From: Alteraquisediminimonas sediminicola
GTDB taxonomy: Bacteria > Pseudomonadota > Alphaproteobacteria > Sphingomonadales > Sphingomonadaceae
NCBI RefSeq assembly: GCF_019740335.1
Contig: NZ_JAHXZS010000008.1
Location: 62,001 to 126,000, forward strand
DNA: 64,000 nt
Direction of reading: 5' to 3'
Below the pieces are notes generated by a model. The model was not told the DNA's origin. It saw only the letters and a program-made list of their open reading frames with translations, and ran no database searches. Both the position numbers and the translations under genes were made by a program. How positions within the stretch are numbered: the first letter of the stretch is position 1; each line of letters opens with the position of its first letter. Shown one piece after another: positions 61,913 through 64,000 of this stretch.

Positions 61913-63367
61913 ATGAACCAGCAAAGCCCGTTGCGGGCTGATCGGCATCCGTCAGAATCCTATGAAGATGTCCTGGATCGCGACAGTCGTCGCCCGCCCG
62001 ATTATCTCCGTCAGGGACCTGTCCGCGCACTGGGAGACGAAGGCATCCCCGTCAGCCGTTATTTCGATGCCGATCATTTCACAAAGGAAGTTCGGCATAT
62101 CTGGCTGAAGGTCTGGCAATGGGCCTGCCGCGAAGAGGATATCCCCGAAACGGGAGATGTCTTCGTATACGAAATCGTCGGCAAGAGCATCGTCATTACC
62201 CGCCAGCAGGATGGCGGCATCAAGGCGTTCTATAACAGTTGCCTGCATCGCGGCCGCAAGCTGGTCGATCATGATGGCAGCAAGATCGAGTTCCGCTGCA
62301 AATATCACGGCCTTGCCTGGCATTGCGATGGCCGGTTCAAGGACAATCCGATCAGTTGGGACTTTCCCCAGTTCGAAGGGCGGGACATGAGCCTGCCTGA
62401 ACTGAAAGTGGAATGCTGGGGCGGCTTCGTGTTCGTCAACTTCGATCCGGCAGCCCAGCCACTGATGGAGACGCTTCAACCGCTCGCCGATCATTTCGAC
62501 CGGTTTGATTTCGCCAATCGCTACAAAGCAGCACATACATCAAAGGTCTTGCCCTTCAACTGGAAGGTGGCGGCAGAGGCATTCATGGAAAGCCACCATG
62601 CTTTTGTCACCCATCCGCAGTTGAGCCTGTTTCTTGGCGATGTGAACTCGCAATATGACATCCTGTCCGATCACGTCACACGGCAATTCACCGCCACGGG
62701 TGTGGTCAGCCCCATGTTTGCCGATCGCAAAATCGATGATCTTGGCATCCTCAAGGCCATGGCGGATGCCGGTGGCAGCCACGTGTCGGGCGGGAACAGC
62801 AAGGACAGCGGCATCACAGCCGAAGTCAAGAATGCTCGCGCCAGTCCGGAGACACCGCTCACGCTTGAAGCTGGCATTACGGCCCGCATCTATGCTGCGG
62901 AAGTGACGCGTCAGGCGCTATCGAATGAGGATGGCTGGGACTATTCGCAGGTGTCCGATGCGGAAATACTCGATGCGCTACTCTACAACGTCTTCCCGCA
63001 TATGAACTTCTGGGCGAGCATGGCACCGAACGTCGTCTATCGTTGGCGACCGAACGGGCTAGACCCGGAATCGTCGATTATGGACGTCATCATTCTCAAG
63101 CGCGCACCGCGCGAAGGGCCCCGTCCAAAGCCGATCAAAGAACACCGGCTCCGGCTCGACGAAAATTGGAGCGATTCACCGCAACTCGGCGCGCTCGGCC
63201 CGGTTTTCGAACAGGACATGGGCAATCTGCCGCAAGTGCAAGAAGGGCTTCGCTCGTCCGGCACCGGCGTGGTGCATTTCTCCCGCTATCAGGAAATGCG
63301 CATCCGACTGATGCACCAGCAGATCGAACGGATGATCGCAGAGGGTGAAGCAAAGCGTGGCGTTTGA
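61913..63367 (+). CDS. Rieske oxygenase alpha subunit, long form (bridging-Glu type)
   Basis: A 484-residue oxygenase, the longest of the five. Rieske ligands are C110-x-H112 and C129-x2-H132 (motif CKYHGLAW). The iron site is AEAFME226-S-H-H229-x4-H234, with Glu as bridge. A segment after the iron site (about residues 275-330) is an insertion relative to the others, rich in glycine and serine. AGGAGAG precedes the ATG at 61913. No beta subunit follows; the next gene is a TonB receptor. The substrate is unknown. Confidence 0.9.
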   Translation: MNQQSPLRADRHPSESYEDVLDRDSRRPPDYLRQGPVRALGDEGIPVSRYFDADHFTKEVRHIWLKVWQWACREEDIPETGDVFVYEIVGKSIVITRQQDGGIKAFYNSCLHRGRKLVDHDGSKIEFRCKYHGLAWHCDGRFKDNPISWDFPQFEGRDMSLPELKVECWGGFVFVNFDPAAQPLMETLQPLADHFDRFDFANRYKAAHTSKVLPFNWKVAAEAFMESHHAFVTHPQLSLFLGDVNSQYDILSDHVTRQFTATGVVSPMFADRKIDDLGILKAMADAGGSHVSGGNSKDSGITAEVKNARASPETPLTLEAGITARIYAAEVTRQALSNEDGWDYSQVSDAEILDALLYNVFPHMNFWASMAPNVVYRWRPNGLDPESSIMDVIILKRAPREGPRPKPIKEHRLRLDENWSDSPQLGALGPVFEQDMGNLPQVQEGLRSSGTGVVHFSRYQEMRIRLMHQQIERMIAEGEAKRGV

Positions 63368-63368
63368 T

Positions 63369-63407
63369 CCCGTCAGCAGCCTGACGGGCCGCCCTTTTCC
63401 GGGGCGG
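63369..63407 (+). terminator. Double hairpin after the Rieske gene
   Basis: CCCGTCAG-CAGC-CTGACGGG (63369-63388) is a perfect 8-base stem, followed at once by CCGCCC/GGGCGG (63389-63407). Both lie directly after the Rieske stop at 63367. No T-run follows, so it may attenuate rather than fully stop transcription into the receptor gene. Confidence 0.55.
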
Positions 63408-63445
63408 ACAAAAGAATTTATAACACAGGAAGAGGGGATTGCATC

Positions 63446-64000
63446 ATGAGGAGCGGAATTCGTTCAGCGCTGGCCTTGGGCCTGATGGTAACGACAGCCA
63501 CACCATTGTGGGTGGAGGCAGCCCATGCACAGGACAATGTCTATGCAGCAGACGAGATCATCGTTACCGCCCGCAAGCGGGACGAAACACTTGTTCAGGT
63601 GCCTGTCGCCATCTCGGCGGTCAGCGCCGCCGACATCAACCGTTACGCCGCGACAGATCTTGGCAAGATCGGCCAATTGATCCCGCAGGTCATTCTTGCC
63701 AAGACGGGCGGGGGCGGTGCAGGCGCATCCTTCTCGATCCGCGGTATCGGCTCCTCGGCACTCGATGCCGGTATTGACCAGACCGTCTCGCTCAACCTCG
63801 ACGGCCTCCAGCTCAGCCGCGGGCGCCTCATCACCCAGAGCTTCTTCGACATCGCGCAGGTTGAAGTGCTCAAGGGTCCGCAGGCCCTGTTCTTCGGTAA
63901 GAACAGCCCGGGCGGCGTAGTCTCGCTGCGCACCAACGGGCCGACCAAGGAACTCGCCGGCTATGCCCGCGCCGGTTATGAGTTCCGGGCCAACGAGCGT
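63446..64000 (+). CDS. TonB-dependent receptor, C-terminus cut by window edge
   Basis: The first 185 codons of a receptor are present and the frame is open at the edge. A signal peptide ends at EAAHAQ, then comes the TonB box DEIIVTARKRDE and a plug domain (FSIRGIGSSALDAG, VSLNLDGLQLSRG, VEVLKGPQALFFGKNSPGGVVSL). AGAGGGG lies before the ATG at 63446. It likely belongs to the same unit as the Rieske gene upstream and imports its substrate. Confidence 0.9.
   Translation, partial: MRSGIRSALALGLMVTTATPLWVEAAHAQDNVYAADEIIVTARKRDETLVQVPVAISAVSAADINRYAATDLGKIGQLIPQVILAKTGGGGAGASFSIRGIGSSALDAGIDQTVSLNLDGLQLSRGRLITQSFFDIAQVEVLKGPQALFFGKNSPGGVVSLRTNGPTKELAGYARAGYEFRANER

Overview
The window looks like part of a chromosome or large plasmid of an alphaproteobacterium in the Sphingomonadales (Sphingobium, Novosphingobium or Sphingopyxis type). 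The reasons are the fairly high GC content, several TonB-dependent receptors sitting inside catabolic operons, many Rieske oxygenase alpha subunits, and repeated CoA-ligase, acyl-CoA dehydrogenase, short-chain dehydrogenase (SDR) and thiolase sets. It is mostly accessory catabolic DNA. No rRNA, tRNA, CRISPR array or intact transposase was seen.

Layout. 1-11.4 kb: a mosaic of catabolic genes on both strands (SDR, major facilitator transporter, GMC oxidoreductase, SnoaL-like plus ABM pair, Rieske oxygenase, then a plus-strand operon of crotonase, quinone oxidoreductase, ThDP enzyme and FAD-linked hydroxyacid dehydrogenase). 11.5-12.5 kb: an orphan formylglycine-generating enzyme. 12.6-18.7 kb: a phage-derived island holding terminase, DUF5681 protein, a ParB-methyltransferase fusion, an unknown gene, a broken ImmA/IrrE protease and gene debris, bounded by two copies of a 43-base imperfect repeat. 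18.7-25.2 kb: a two-partner secretion pair, a GLUG/MBG-repeat adhesin and its TpsB pore. 25.5-41.2 kb: an AraC-family regulator and a long plus-strand operon (quinone oxidoreductase, TauD/TfdA dioxygenase, CMD-like protein, beta-keto acid cleavage enzyme, hydrolase, two transporters, TonB receptor, acyl-CoA ligase, acyl-CoA dehydrogenase, SDR remnant, SDR, thiolase). 41.4-49.7 kb: two related Rieske oxygenases, each with a SnoaL-like partner, two TetR regulators, a major facilitator transporter and an SDR. 50.2-52.3 kb: a TonB receptor. 52.4-61 kb: a meta-cleavage pathway whose gene content matches the p-cumate (cmt) route. 61-64 kb: a further TetR/Rieske pair and the start of a TonB receptor.

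How the genes may work together. In the cmt-like block a two-subunit ring-hydroxylating dioxygenase, a cis-diol dehydrogenase, an extradiol dioxygenase, a class II aldolase-fold decarboxylase and a meta-cleavage hydrolase would convert a substituted benzoate to 2-hydroxypentadienoate; hydratase, aldolase and acylating aldehyde dehydrogenase then give pyruvate and acetyl-CoA. In the 26.8-41.2 kb operon a TonB receptor and a transporter would bring in a carboxylic acid, an alpha-ketoglutarate dioxygenase would oxidise it, and CoA activation, dehydrogenation, dehydrogenase and thiolase steps would finish it. A YeiH-type exporter in the same operon suggests, without proving, that sulfite or sulfate is released. 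Three copies of a near-identical box upstream of the AraC gene, the first operon gene and the TonB receptor point to one local regulon.

Several genes are decayed: a terminase fragment, a protease lacking its HE residues, an SDR with its middle deleted, a SnoaL-like gene with one nonsense codon, and a dehydrogenase-like tail. Five Rieske alpha subunits are present but no ferredoxin or reductase gene, so electron partners must be encoded elsewhere.
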